A DNA stretch of 64,000 bases from an uncultured Bacteroidales bacterium (GTDB taxonomy: Bacteria > Bacteroidota > Bacteroidia > Bacteroidales > UBA932). Numbering within the stretch: the stretch's first letter is position 1; each line of letters starts with the position of its first letter. Positions 16,978 through 25,964 of this stretch are shown piece after piece. The DNA lies in contig CAMJJZ010000001.1 in assembly GCA_946406275.1 (NCBI GenBank), forward strand, positions 1-64,000, read 5' to 3'. The translations under genes were made by a program, and so were the position numbers. The notes under the pieces were generated by a model. The model saw only the letters and a list, made by a program, of their open reading frames with translations, had not been told where the DNA came from and did not search any database.

Positions 16978-17658
16978 TTATTTCACTTTTGCCATTTCTT
17001 CGCCCTGTTCAGGGGAAAGACCGGAGAGGTCTCCGCCGAGCCAGAGTTCAGAGCCTTCGGAAGTATCTACGTAGGTGTCGGTAATGGCGATACCATAATA
17101 GAGAATCTTACCGCTGAAGAGCTCGTTTGCAGTACGATCGATAGAGATTTCAGCCTTGTAGATGCCGTCCACGATCTTGGACTTGCCGTTAACGCCGGTA
17201 TACCAATGAGTGACGGAAGCGTTTCCGTTGGTCATCAGCCAAATCTCATAGAGCACATCGTATGCTGCGCCGCTTTCGCCGCCCCAGTAGCTGACAGTAC
17301 CTGCGCCGTCACCGCCGCATTCAAGATAGAGATGAAGATAATTTGCGTAGGCAACTTTGTCGGTTTCCATAGCAGAAGCATCTGCCTCGAAGTAGAAATA
17401 GAGCTTATTGTCATCTACCTGGGTCTTGGAGAGAAGAATTACATCCTGGCCTGTTACAGGAGCGATGTCTTTCCACTCGTCGAACTTGCCGTCAATGGCC
17501 AGCTTGACTTCTTCCTGCTGCTGAGTACCACCATTCTCACCTTCATTGTTTTCCTTGTTTTCCTTGTCTTTAGGAGTAGGATTGTCTTTCTCCTCGCAGG
17601 AAATGAAAGTGAAGGCAGCGACAGCTGCTACGAACATGAGTTTTGCAATCTTTTTCAT
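16978..17658 (-). CDS. CBM9-like surface lipoprotein
   Basis: 226 residues. The SPII signal ends FISC (Cys20), and a long Lys/Glu/Asn/Gly linker leads to a beta-sandwich module starting IDGKFDEWKDIAPV with KLYFYFEAD and LHLYLECGGDG. It is a paralogue of the protein at 16192 and belongs to the CBM9-like group in this window. It is probably a glycan-binding accessory protein. It has its own -7 box (17704-17711) and leads directly into the 16192 gene. The 128-base gap upstream separates it from the thioredoxin-like gene, so it may be transcribed independently of the GH2/DUF4832 operon. Confidence 0.65.
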   Translation of the reverse strand: MKKIAKLMFVAAVAAFTFISCEEKDNPTPKDKENKENNEGENGGTQQQEEVKLAIDGKFDEWKDIAPVTGQDVILLSKTQVDDNKLYFYFEADASAMETDKVAYANYLHLYLECGGDGAGTVSYWGGESGAAYDVLYEIWLMTNGNASVTHWYTGVNGKSKIVDGIYKAEISIDRTANELFSGKILYYGIAITDTYVDTSEGSELWLGGDLSGLSPEQGEEMAKVK

Positions 17659-17703
17659 ATTGATATTAGTTAAGTTTATGAATTATCCGTCTTTTACAAG
17701 ATG

Positions 17704-17711
17704 CAAAGTTA
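17704..17711 (-). promoter_or_regulatory. -7 box for the 16978-16192 lipoprotein pair
   Basis: TAACTTTG on the minus strand, exact TAnnTTTG; predicted start near 17700, leader about 42 bases. No clear -33 element. The rest of the 17659-17786 gap holds GTTTCG/CGAAAC repeats without an evident terminator T-tract. Confidence 0.5.
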
Positions 17712-17786
17712 TCTAAAAACGTTCATATTAGCAGCGTTTTATGGTGAAATAATGTTTCGATTAGTTTCGTTTCGAAACCCGACGTT

Positions 17787-18488
17787 TCAAAGTGCAAGTG
17801 AATACGGAACCTCTACACGACCATCGGATCCCACAACAAAGTAGATAGGGGTAAGCCTTGGGTCAAATACTGCGGAGGCGTTTTCCGGAGTAAGGTACTC
17901 CCATCCGGGGACCGTGGGAACAGGACCGTAGCCACAGCCTACGGCCACGTGACGGAGGCCGATCCACCGCTGGTCACCACCTAACTTTTCCAGGGCCTCG
18001 CGGCAGGAGGAGCAACTGAGGTCAAGGACCAGGACAAGGGTTCTTTCCCGTATAGAAACGCCTGGTACCGTGGCCTTTGCACCCTTCTGGTTGAATTGGA
18101 TCCAGTCACTCTGACGGAGGAAGTTCTGGTACGATCCTTCCGTCATAACCCCGTCTTTAACCATGTGCTCCACGGCCCTTGTGAACAGCTGGGGGCTGCG
18201 GCAGGGGGAGAGGAGGTTGTAGAAGGCTCCGGCCATCCAGTCTGCATAGATATAGTAGGCAACTTCGTCCTTCTTAAGCTGTTTGAAAAGGCCGTCAAGT
18301 GCCGCCAGGCCATCTTTTTCAGGGGCGGCCACGGCAAGTTCCGCAAAGTCTGCGAACTGCCGTTCCGCGGCGTCGATGTCCGAGTAATCTATGCTGTGGG
18401 TCTTCCAGAAAGACCTGACCCCCTGCTCATTGCAGGAGGCCAGTATAAGCAGTATCAGTGATAATGCAAGGACTCTTTTACTTGACAT
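17787..18488 (-). CDS. Thioredoxin-like CSSC lipoprotein
   Basis: 233 residues with an SPII signal (lipobox LASC, Cys19). The first part (25-145) is helical, resembling the DUF5106 type of N-terminal domain in Bacteroidetes thioredoxin-like proteins. The C-terminal part (about 148-233) is thioredoxin-like: a beta strand LVLVLDL, the redox motif CSSC (Cys159, Cys162), and TPIYFVVGSDGR, in which Pro should be the cis-proline. The C-terminal domain looks short, so the fold may lack its last helix. It overlaps the upstream CBM9-like gene by 11 bases. The protein at 25957 has the same architecture and the same neighbours, so this redox lipoprotein belongs to a repeated gene set. Its partner is unknown. 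Confidence 0.7.
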   Translation of the reverse strand: MSSKRVLALSLILLILASCNEQGVRSFWKTHSIDYSDIDAAERQFADFAELAVAAPEKDGLAALDGLFKQLKKDEVAYYIYADWMAGAFYNLLSPCRSPQLFTRAVEHMVKDGVMTEGSYQNFLRQSDWIQFNQKGAKATVPGVSIRERTLVLVLDLSCSSCREALEKLGGDQRWIGLRHVAVGCGYGPVPTVPGWEYLTPENASAVFDPRLTPIYFVVGSDGRVEVPYSLAL

Positions 18489-19446
18489 AGAAAATGCTGA
18501 GGGGGCCTATTGCCTGATATATGAGATCTCTGTCGTCCCAGTCGTAGATAATTCCGCAGGCGAACTGCTCGTCGGAATCCTTCAGGTTCACGATGTCATC
18601 CTTCTCAAGTGCAAATTCAACTTTGGCGATGCCGCTGGCTTCCACCTTGGCGGGTTTCCAGTTGTAGGGCCTGGGGCAGTCGTTGTCTCCCGCGCCGGAA
18701 TCGTCGAAATTCTGCCATCCCCAGAGAGGGAATGCGGCCTCCGCGCCGGAATCCGGCCAATCGTCCTGGCAGATTGTGCCGTTGTAGTTAAAGTCTTCGG
18801 TATAGCCGGCTGCGTCCACCTGATCGTTGTCGCCAACGGCTCCAACCTTGGTGGGGCCGATGAGGGTCTGCTCGAAGGCTACGCTGACAAGACCGGTGGA
18901 GGGTTTGAAATACATGAAGAACTGGGCGCACATTTCGCAGCCAAGTTCCGGGATTGCGGGGCCGCCGTCTTCGCTCTCGAATGTATAGAAGCCGGTTTTG
19001 CCGGAGCCGTCCGGGTCTATGAACAGGTGCATGACCTCACGGAAGGTTTCATCGTCATCGCCGTAATCCACGTCAAGGGCGTCTTCCGTGTAGGAGCTGC
19101 CCCAGGTGCCGCAGGCTTCGTTCTGGGGGAGAAGATCGGCCTGGAACTCGATGTAGAAATACACCTTCTCCTTGTCGTTGGTGATTTTGATTACCTGGAT
19201 GGGATCGTCCTTGGAGTTGCTCTTGGCCATGTCTACGTACTCATTGTCAGCGGCAACCTTCTCCGTGATGGCATCCCAGTCGGCGAAGGAACCGTCCAGT
19301 ACGATCTCCACCGGATTGGCGGATTCGCCGTTATCCTTTTCGGTATTGTCTTTGGGCTTGCTGGGCTTGTCATTGTCATTACATGCTATGGCAAGCATGG
19401 AACCTGCCATCAGCAGAACGGCAAAACGGATGATGCTCTTTTTCAT
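18478..19446 (-). CDS. CBM9-like surface lipoprotein
   Basis: 322 residues. The SPII signal ends AIAC (Cys22), followed by an Asn/Asp/Lys/Pro linker and a module starting LDGSFADWDAITEKV. Later segments include KVYFYIEFQADLL and HLFIDPDGSGKTGFYTF, which resemble the metal- and carbohydrate-binding beta-sandwich of CBM9-like proteins. It is longer than the two at 16192 and 16978. It resembles the 33507 protein in the order of its segments, including an Asn/Trp-rich stretch in the second half. It lies between the DUF4832 gene (17-base gap upstream) and the CSSC lipoprotein gene (11-base overlap), so all three are one transcript. A glycan-binding role is inferred. Confidence 0.65.
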   Translation of the reverse strand: MKKSIIRFAVLLMAGSMLAIACNDNDKPSKPKDNTEKDNGESANPVEIVLDGSFADWDAITEKVAADNEYVDMAKSNSKDDPIQVIKITNDKEKVYFYIEFQADLLPQNEACGTWGSSYTEDALDVDYGDDDETFREVMHLFIDPDGSGKTGFYTFESEDGGPAIPELGCEMCAQFFMYFKPSTGLVSVAFEQTLIGPTKVGAVGDNDQVDAAGYTEDFNYNGTICQDDWPDSGAEAAFPLWGWQNFDDSGAGDNDCPRPYNWKPAKVEASGIAKVEFALEKDDIVNLKDSDEQFACGIIYDWDDRDLIYQAIGPLSIFYVK

Positions 19447-19463
19447 GGTTAGATCTGAATAGG

Positions 19464-20993
19464 TTATAAAACTAATAGTTTATTGTAGCCGGTCTGCTTG
19501 TCCCAGACGTTGTTATTGGCAAGGGCTGCGCTATATTCCACGCGGTCCGGGAGAAGAGGGTCTGCCAGGTGCAGGTACAGGGTGCCCTTTGCAGAAGGCA
19601 GATTGAAGGTGGTTTCTATCCTGTGGGTTCCAGGATGCCATGTACGGGGATCGCTGCCCAGGTCCATGACGGTCTTTTTTCCGTCATCGGCCACCCATAC
19701 CAGTTTGGCGTCGCGGGGGTTCTGGAAGGCGGAGAAGCCGTCGTTGCGGAGATACAGTACCAGGCGGAAGGGCTCTCCTGCGGCGGGCTCCGGAGTATGG
19801 AGCAGTTTTTCCATGACTATGCGGTAGCCCAGACGGCGCTTCACTTCATCGTAGCAGCCTCCGGTCTTCCATTTGCTGAGGACCTTGGTATTATAACTTA
19901 TATTAAGGTATGTCCAGTGATAGTCTTCCATATTATTGATGGAAGCCGTGCAGTTGCAGAAATCTTTTCCGTCAGTGTCCTGCTGTACGGCGCAGGTTTC
20001 TCCGCCCATGAATGTGTAACGCGTATCTCCTTTCCAGAAAGTGCGGGACGTGGAAGCGGCGTAGGTGCCCCAGTCATCGGCCGATGACATGAAGCAGTCG
20101 TTGAACCCGCCTATGCGGGAAAGGACGGAGCCGCTGTGACCCGTTGCTGCGGTGAGGGTATCCTTGTAGCTGATGCCGTACATCTTCATCTTGAAGTCCG
20201 GGGTTCGGACTGCAACCTGACGGGACTGGGGGAGGGCGTCCAGCATGGCCTCAAGCACGCGGCGGCGGGGCTGATAGTCTTCATAAGAGGCGGGATTCAT
20301 CCCAAAATGGTCCGTGTAATACCACTCTCCCCAGACGCCCACGTAACCGGCCTGGAACACCATTATAACGTCTTCGTTGGCCTGGAGGATGGGTTTTACC
20401 TGCTCTATGTGACGCATCACCCATTTCTCCTCAGGATCCCAGGGTTTGTTTGACTCGGATTCATTCTGTTTGTAGCAGAAGCGGAGGACGCACTTGGCGC
20501 CTCCATCGCGGAGTCCGTCCATGTCTTTCTGGATATTGGCGAGAACACTCTCAGGAATATCCTTGGACATATACTTGGGCAGGACATACTGCAGGTAAAG
20601 GATGGTGTGACCTTGCTGCCGCTTGCTCTTGACTGCGCTTGCCGTGATGCTGTTGGAGGAGCCGCTGAGGTCGTACGGATAGTAGAACCCGCGTTCCGGG
20701 TTGATGACGTCTCCGCTCAACTCCGTAAAGGTGACAGCCACAAGACCATCTTCCTGATAGTCTGTGTTCTGATGCTCCTGGCCCTGTTGTTCCTGCCCTT
20801 GCTGTTCTTGGCCCTGTTCCTGACCCTGTTGCTCCTCACCCTGCTGCTCCTGACCTTGCTCTTCTTCTTTTTGTTCCTGCGTATCCGACTCCGTTGGGCC
20901 GGAAATCTGAAAAACCGGGGTGCCGAAACAGCCTGATAAGACAGGCACGGTGCAAAGGATAATGGTTATCAGAATGCTGTTGAGTCTTTTCAT
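19464..20993 (-). CDS. DUF4874/DUF4832 lipoprotein, putative glycosidase
   Basis: The start is placed at the internal Met (20993), where MKRLNSILITI begins a proper SPII signal ending LSGC. The longer frame to 21047 only adds a polar leader. A Gln/Glu/Gly low-complexity linker follows (about 40-75). DUF4874 starts with NPERGFYYP. The TIM-barrel-like core has QAGYVGVWGEW (Glu223) and FMGGETC (Glu332), 109 residues apart, plus NDCFMSSADDWGTY, and ends in a DUF4832 beta-domain (about 380-509). Two invariant glutamates at this spacing suggest a retaining glycosidase; this is inference, as the family has no function I can cite. It follows GH2 and precedes the CBM9-like and CSSC genes. Confidence 0.8.
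   Translation of the reverse strand: MKRLNSILITIILCTVPVLSGCFGTPVFQISGPTESDTQEQKEEEQGQEQQGEEQQGQEQGQEQQGQEQQGQEHQNTDYQEDGLVAVTFTELSGDVINPERGFYYPYDLSGSSNSITASAVKSKRQQGHTILYLQYVLPKYMSKDIPESVLANIQKDMDGLRDGGAKCVLRFCYKQNESESNKPWDPEEKWVMRHIEQVKPILQANEDVIMVFQAGYVGVWGEWYYTDHFGMNPASYEDYQPRRRVLEAMLDALPQSRQVAVRTPDFKMKMYGISYKDTLTAATGHSGSVLSRIGGFNDCFMSSADDWGTYAASTSRTFWKGDTRYTFMGGETCAVQQDTDGKDFCNCTASINNMEDYHWTYLNISYNTKVLSKWKTGGCYDEVKRRLGYRIVMEKLLHTPEPAAGEPFRLVLYLRNDGFSAFQNPRDAKLVWVADDGKKTVMDLGSDPRTWHPGTHRIETTFNLPSAKGTLYLHLADPLLPDRVEYSAALANNNVWDKQTGYNKLLVL
20769..20876 (-). repeat. Gln/Glu/Gly-rich coding repeat
   Basis: Imperfect repeats of about 9-21 bases encode variations on GQEQQ in the linker after the lipid anchor of the DUF4832 protein. 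Length changes in multiples of three would leave the frame intact, so it is probably a flexible spacer rather than a phase switch. Confidence 0.8.
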
Positions 20994-21065
20994 TGGTGTG
21001 GGGATTATGCGATTATGCAAAATTAAGAATCTTTGGCCATTTTTCAAAACAGGCGCACGGACAGG

Positions 21066-22895
21066 TCATTTTCCGGCGTACCACTCCTTGAGTGTTTGGA
21101 ATGCAGCCTTTTTCTCTCCCTTTTCAGAGACCAGGCCCTTGCGGTTATAGTCGTCCTGTATGCCGGTAAGGGCACGTTTTGGACTGCGGAAATCCTTGAG
21201 TATCCAGGGTGCGGTGCCCGCAAGCTGAGGGCCTATCCTGTCCAGCATAGCCAGGTTCAGCGTATACAGCCTCTGCTGATATTCTTCGGTAAAGCGCCAG
21301 TCGTCCGGACCGTGGTATCCGTATTTAGCTCCACCGCCAAACTCGGTTACAATTACGGGTTTGTCCAGGGAGAATGTCCAGGACACATGGTTGCATTTTT
21401 CCGGGGTGCCGTCGTACCAGCCAACGTACTGGTTGAAACTTCCCACATCGGCCTTTTCAAACAGTTCGGCGTCATTGATGGTTGCCAGTGAATCAGTGAG
21501 ATAAGCCTTTTCCATAGCGGCGGCAACAAGGCGGCTTCCGTCCAGCTCACGCGCCTTGTCCATAAGCCCGTAGAGGAACTCCTTCCGGCCCGGAGCGCCC
21601 ACGGGGGTTTCGTTTGCGACGCTCCAGATTATTATGTTGCAGCGGTTATGGTCACGGCCTATATTGTCTTCCAGTTGGGCGCAGGCGTTGGCGTAAGTGA
21701 CGGGATTGGTCCAGTCTATGGTCCAGTATACGGGGATCTCTGACCAGACCATGATTCCCATCTGTTCCGCTGTCCGGATCATATCCTCGTTGTGAGGGTA
21801 GTGGGCAAGGCGCACGAAGTTGCATCCAAGTTCCTTTGCCCAGTTAAGGGTTGTACGGGCGTCATCGGCCCCTGATGCCCTACCGCCACTGCCGGATGGC
21901 TTTTCCTCGTGGATGCAGATGCCTTTCAGGAAAACGGGTTTACCGTTGAGGAGTATCTGGTGCCCTGCGGTTTCAATGGTACGGAAACCGATGCTGTCCG
22001 TGATACTGTCTGCCGATGAACTGACGCATACCTTGTAGAGCTTGGGGCTTTCCGGACTCCAGCGCTCCGGAGAAGACTTTACGCGGAAACTGCCGTCCGG
22101 GGCAACGGGAATAAGCAAATCAAGTTCCGGAATGCTTACGGAGACCGATCCGGGGTCACAGGCCCCGTCAATGGTAACGCTGCCTTTGATATAATCCGGG
22201 TCTTCAGGATCCAGGCCGATGGAATAGTCCCGGATGAATGATTCAGGGGTTTCCACCAGGTGGACGCTCCGGGTGATGCCGCCGTAGTTCCACCAGTCGA
22301 AGTTTACGGTGGGTACGTTTTCCGGGCGTCGCCGGTTGTCTACTTTCACAATAAGGGAATTGTCCTTTTCCTTTAGTTTTCCCGTCACCTCAAAGCAGAA
22401 GGGAGTGAAGCCACCTTCGTGCCGGCCCAGTACCTCTCCGTTAAGGCCTGCTACAGTCTCATAGTTTGCGCCTTCAAAATAGAGGAAATAGCGCTTGCCT
22501 TCCTCCGGATTGCAGTCAAATTTCCGCCTGTACCATACAGTGCCCTCATACATGTACAGTTCCGGGCGCTGGGTGTTCCAGTCTCCGGGAACCTGCAGGG
22601 TGGGAGCCGCGTCAAAATCGTATTCGATGAGCTGGGTGGGATTGGCATAATAGCTGCGGTCCTTGAACCAGGAGTTCTCTACCTGGATTGGAGTGCGGCG
22701 GTAGCTGTAATATCCTGTTTCATAGATGTCTACAAGGGCGTTCCACTGCCCGTCCAAACATATGCCGGTACGGCCAGTGACGTGACCTATCTGGGGGTAT
22801 GTGCCGGGGTTTATGTCAATGGGCTCCTGCTGCGGTTTCTGCGCGCAGGAAGAAAGGGCTGAAATGGCCAAAAACAGGATGATACTCTTTTTCAT
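21066..22895 (-). CDS. Glycoside hydrolase family 2 lipoprotein
   Basis: The start is placed at 22895, where MKKSIILFLAISALSSC forms an SPII signal; the frame extends to 22943 without sense. In order: an N-terminal jelly-roll domain (about 40-215), an immunoglobulin-like domain (about 215-310) and a TIM barrel. The barrel has the acid/base in SVANETP (Glu429) and the nucleophile in VTEFGGGAK (Glu518). FVRLAHYPHNEDM and SEIPVYW are also typical of the GH2 barrel. The family includes beta-galactosidases, beta-glucuronidases and beta-mannosidases; the short NEDM/EIPVYW form is closest to the glucuronidase/galactosidase type but I cannot choose. At about 609 residues it lacks extra C-terminal domains. 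It is probably the first gene of the leftward operon with DUF4832, CBM9-like and CSSC genes. Confidence 0.92.
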   Translation of the reverse strand: MKKSIILFLAISALSSCAQKPQQEPIDINPGTYPQIGHVTGRTGICLDGQWNALVDIYETGYYSYRRTPIQVENSWFKDRSYYANPTQLIEYDFDAAPTLQVPGDWNTQRPELYMYEGTVWYRRKFDCNPEEGKRYFLYFEGANYETVAGLNGEVLGRHEGGFTPFCFEVTGKLKEKDNSLIVKVDNRRRPENVPTVNFDWWNYGGITRSVHLVETPESFIRDYSIGLDPEDPDYIKGSVTIDGACDPGSVSVSIPELDLLIPVAPDGSFRVKSSPERWSPESPKLYKVCVSSSADSITDSIGFRTIETAGHQILLNGKPVFLKGICIHEEKPSGSGGRASGADDARTTLNWAKELGCNFVRLAHYPHNEDMIRTAEQMGIMVWSEIPVYWTIDWTNPVTYANACAQLEDNIGRDHNRCNIIIWSVANETPVGAPGRKEFLYGLMDKARELDGSRLVAAAMEKAYLTDSLATINDAELFEKADVGSFNQYVGWYDGTPEKCNHVSWTFSLDKPVIVTEFGGGAKYGYHGPDDWRFTEEYQQRLYTLNLAMLDRIGPQLAGTAPWILKDFRSPKRALTGIQDDYNRKGLVSEKGEKKAAFQTLKEWYAGK

Positions 22896-22899
22896 ATTC

Positions 22900-22927
22900 C
22901 AAATGTACGAAAAAAAACGTAACTTTG
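22900..22927. promoter_or_regulatory. Divergent -7 boxes between GH2 and DUF4832 operons
   Basis: Minus-strand TACATTTG (22900-22907) faces the GH2 gene and would start transcription one or two bases before its ATG. Plus-strand TAACTTTG (22920-22927) faces the DUF4832 gene at 22963, with a leader of about 31 bases. Both match TAnnTTTG; neither has a clear -33 TTG. Confidence 0.45.
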
Positions 22928-22962
22928 AGGTGAACTTCATCACTATGAAAACTATTTAACCA

Positions 22963-24483
22963 ATGAAAAAACCAATAATTGCACTGATGTGCCTGCTGGT
23001 TTTGGTAAGTAATTCCTGTAAAAAGCCGGCAGCACAGGAAGATGAGAAGCAGCCGGACGTCCTGGTCCCGGACAATCCTGATTCCGCCTTTGTCTTTGAC
23101 AAGGTTTTCTGCTATGACTATTCCAACTTTGCAAACCCGGAACGCGGCTTCTACAATCGCCGTGAGGTTACTTTCAAGGAGGACAACAGGCCCACTCCTC
23201 CATCGGCCCAGAGTATGCTGAATGCAAGGACCAAGAGCAAGGCCACCCTTACCCAGTTCCTGGTGTACCTCACCCAGTTCGTAGACAGCCCCACCATCCC
23301 GGATTATGTGCTGGACTATCTCCGGGAGAGCTTCCAGAACCACCGTGAGGCCGGCGTTAAGGCGGTACTCAGGGTTGGGTACGGTCCATGGCCGCCGGAT
23401 GCAACAGTGGATATCTGTGAAAAGCACATCGCCGCCCTGAAGCCCGTGTTCCAGGAGTATCAGGACGTAATCTGGTGCGTGGAGGCAGGCTTTGTGGGCA
23501 ACTGTGGGGAATGGGCTGGCAGCGAGGTGTTTGGCACTGAGGCCAAGGACAAGGCCCGCCTGGTGCAGGCCCTTCTGGACGCATTCCCGCCAGATATCCA
23601 GATTCTTTTGCGCACTCCAAAATACAAAAGGGAAGTGCTCTCGGAGATCTGGGGCAGGAGATACCAGGGAAAAGACAGTGTTACGGTCCAAACCGCCTTT
23701 GACGGAAGTCCTAATGCCCGCCTTGGCGGCCATGACGACTGCTATATGGCCAACGGCAACGACGCCGGCACCTTCAACGACAACGCAGACCGCAAGCAGT
23801 GGAGGCGGGACTCCCGCTACACCATCCTTGGCGGAGAAACCTGCACCATTGCGGGCTATTATCAGTTCTGCAACTGCTCAGTGGCGCCGGAAAGGATGAA
23901 AGCGGAGCACTGGAGCTACCTTAACATAGACTATTCTCAGGACATCCAGAACGTATGGAGGGACGAAGGCTGCTTTGACGAGTTTGTGATTGGAATGGGC
24001 TACCGTTATGCCCTGGACGGCATTGCCTTTGACGGAGACTTCAAGGCCGGCAGCAAGGTAAAGATGACCCTGGGGCTTACAAACCACGGTTATGCCTGCC
24101 TTATGAGGGAGCGCAAGATGGAGTTTGTACTTGTAAACGACAATAACCCCGCGGACCGTACGGTGTGGGTGTCCACTACAGATCCCCGCAGCTGGCAGGG
24201 CGGCGGGCGCAGCTACGTCTGGGAAGAAGTTCTGGAAATGCCCGCAAACCTGGCATCGGACGGGTCCTACACCCTGTACCTGAACCTTCCTGACATCTCA
24301 CCCAATCTTCATGACAATCCTCTCTTCTCCATACGCTTGGCAAACAAGGGCGTTTGGAATGAAACGCTTGGCATGAACGCCCTGGTGCACCTGTCTGCCG
24401 CCCAGAATGCCGGAGACGGGGTGGAAACGGAAGATCTTGACAAACCCCTTGACATAGACTTTGAATGGGAGGTAACGGAATGA
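22963..24483 (+). CDS. DUF4874/DUF4832 lipoprotein, putative glycosidase
   Basis: 506 residues with an SPII signal ending NSC (Cys19). DUF4874 begins at FANPERGFYN (57-65). The core has VLRVGY, EAGFVGNCGEW (Glu183), RTPKY, the HDDCYMANGNDAGTF segment and LGGETC (Glu292), again 109 residues between the glutamates. The C-terminal DUF4832 part begins around GMGYRYAL and ends with IRLANKGVWNETLGMNALV, the usual finish of this group. The Trp normally before GEW is Cys here. Its stop codon overlaps the next start (ATGA at 24480-24483). It is the first gene of a rightward operon that continues with the fimbrillin/CBM9-like and CSSC genes and possibly the susC/susD pair. Confidence 0.8.
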   Translation: MKKPIIALMCLLVLVSNSCKKPAAQEDEKQPDVLVPDNPDSAFVFDKVFCYDYSNFANPERGFYNRREVTFKEDNRPTPPSAQSMLNARTKSKATLTQFLVYLTQFVDSPTIPDYVLDYLRESFQNHREAGVKAVLRVGYGPWPPDATVDICEKHIAALKPVFQEYQDVIWCVEAGFVGNCGEWAGSEVFGTEAKDKARLVQALLDAFPPDIQILLRTPKYKREVLSEIWGRRYQGKDSVTVQTAFDGSPNARLGGHDDCYMANGNDAGTFNDNADRKQWRRDSRYTILGGETCTIAGYYQFCNCSVAPERMKAEHWSYLNIDYSQDIQNVWRDEGCFDEFVIGMGYRYALDGIAFDGDFKAGSKVKMTLGLTNHGYACLMRERKMEFVLVNDNNPADRTVWVSTTDPRSWQGGGRSYVWEEVLEMPANLASDGSYTLYLNLPDISPNLHDNPLFSIRLANKGVWNETLGMNALVHLSAAQNAGDGVETEDLDKPLDIDFEWEVTE

Positions 24484-25964
24484 AAAAGATTGTGACATCC
24501 ATGCTTGTCCTGGCCGCACTGGCCGGATGTGGCCGCAACCTTGAAATATCGGCCCCGGAAACCGTAACCGTTTCCATATCGGCAACGGCCGTAGCGCCTG
24601 CCGTCAAGGGCACGCTCTCGCAGGACCAGTATTTCTGCTGGAGTCCCGGAGACCGTATACTGGTACAGCTTACAGACGGCAGCTATGCTGTCTTTGAAAC
24701 TAAGGAAGGAGGCGTATCGGCAAGCTTCACCGGTACCATTCCTTCCAATACGCAGCCCGGCCAATCGGCCTATTATCCAGCAGGCGCCGTAAACGCCGGA
24801 GCAGATGGGGTTAGCTTTAAAATCGGCCCCGTCATCTCTTCAGGCCTTTCAGAGGTGCTCATTCCTATGGCCGGCAGGCGCTGGGGCAACGAGCCGTTCA
24901 GTTTCCGCGCAGTAACGGGCGCCGTCAAACTTATGGTAGAAAACGTGCCGGATGAGTTTGGAGACAAAGGCAGCATTGTTTTCCAGGCAACCGAGGCCAC
25001 CAGCGGAAGCTACACCTATGACCCCGCCAAGGGCGCCCTCACCTGGGATGCCGCCAAATATGCATCCAGGGGCAGTTTCTCCGACGGGTCCAAGATCAGC
25101 GTCGATGTGGAAGTGACCCGCGGACGCGCCGTAACAGCCTACATTCCACTTCCGGAGAACAGTAATTGGGGCAAGGTGCGGATAAGCCTTCATGACAAAA
25201 ACGGGAAATCCTACCTTCAGAGGGAAATCCCGGAAGGCACCCTCGTTCCAGTTGAAACAGGCCGGATAACCCGTCTTCCCGCCCTTCAGTTCCCTTCCGA
25301 CATAGCAAAGGCCCTGGACCCCACAGATGGGGATTTCTCCTTCTGGGACAGCATCCCTGACCTAACGGAAAGCGCCACCTTCACCCCCTGGACCTGGCGC
25401 AGCAGCTGGAAGGGAGAAGACGTCTATTCCACGGAAGACTTCAACATAGTTTGCAAGCACATAAAGTTCTATTCAGACGCCAAATACCTCTACGGCTACC
25501 TGTACCTGGACACCACCATCCCGCACAACCTTAACGAGAGCCTCCAGCACTTCTACGTGATGATAGACAACGACAACACTACGGAAGGCCAGAGCTTTGG
25601 AGGAAACAACATTGCCGAGGTTCCCCGCTACCGCGGATACAACGTAATGCTGTACGGCACCGCCTGTACGGACGGAGTGCCCAAACCCTGGCATCCCGCG
25701 CTTTACAACTGCACGGTCGATGCGGGTGCCAGCAACACCAACATCAACGGCAGCGTCGTGAGCGGAGTGGCCGATGCCGGATATGGCGGAGGCAGCTTTG
25801 ACGGGGACATCCTCCGCTGGGAGTTCATAATAGACAGGGGCAAGACGGAACTCACCGGCCGCACCCACACCAACGTGTGCGTGGCGTTCTGCTCGGGCAC
25901 CAATTCCCCTTACCTCATTATGCCTTCAATCCACGGTTTTGAACTGGATCTGCAGAATGAATAG
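24480..25964 (+). CDS. Fimbrillin-like/CBM9-like fusion lipoprotein
   Basis: The start is at 24480, because ATGAAAAAG overlaps the previous stop and begins an SPII signal ending LAGC; an upstream in-frame ATG at 24465 lies inside the DUF4832 gene. About 494 residues. The first half resembles Bacteroidetes fimbrillin/Mfa-like domains (FCWSPGDRILVQ, ASFTGTIP, YYPAGAV, then TGAVKLMVENVP). The second half starts with TDGDFSFWDSIPDL and continues as a CBM9-like module (FYVMIDNDNTTEGQ, LRWEFIIDRGK). It occupies the same position after a DUF4832 gene as the simpler CBM9-like gene at 18478. It overlaps the next gene by 8 bases. A surface binding role is inferred. Confidence 0.65.
   Translation: MKKIVTSMLVLAALAGCGRNLEISAPETVTVSISATAVAPAVKGTLSQDQYFCWSPGDRILVQLTDGSYAVFETKEGGVSASFTGTIPSNTQPGQSAYYPAGAVNAGADGVSFKIGPVISSGLSEVLIPMAGRRWGNEPFSFRAVTGAVKLMVENVPDEFGDKGSIVFQATEATSGSYTYDPAKGALTWDAAKYASRGSFSDGSKISVDVEVTRGRAVTAYIPLPENSNWGKVRISLHDKNGKSYLQREIPEGTLVPVETGRITRLPALQFPSDIAKALDPTDGDFSFWDSIPDLTESATFTPWTWRSSWKGEDVYSTEDFNIVCKHIKFYSDAKYLYGYLYLDTTIPHNLNESLQHFYVMIDNDNTTEGQSFGGNNIAEVPRYRGYNVMLYGTACTDGVPKPWHPALYNCTVDAGASNTNINGSVVSGVADAGYGGGSFDGDILRWEFIIDRGKTELTGRTHTNVCVAFCSGTNSPYLIMPSIHGFELDLQNE

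Noticed and set aside
18391..19452. 353-residue rightward frame opposite the CBM9-like gene
   Set aside because: Antisense shadow; the leftward frame has a signal peptide, lipobox and family pattern.
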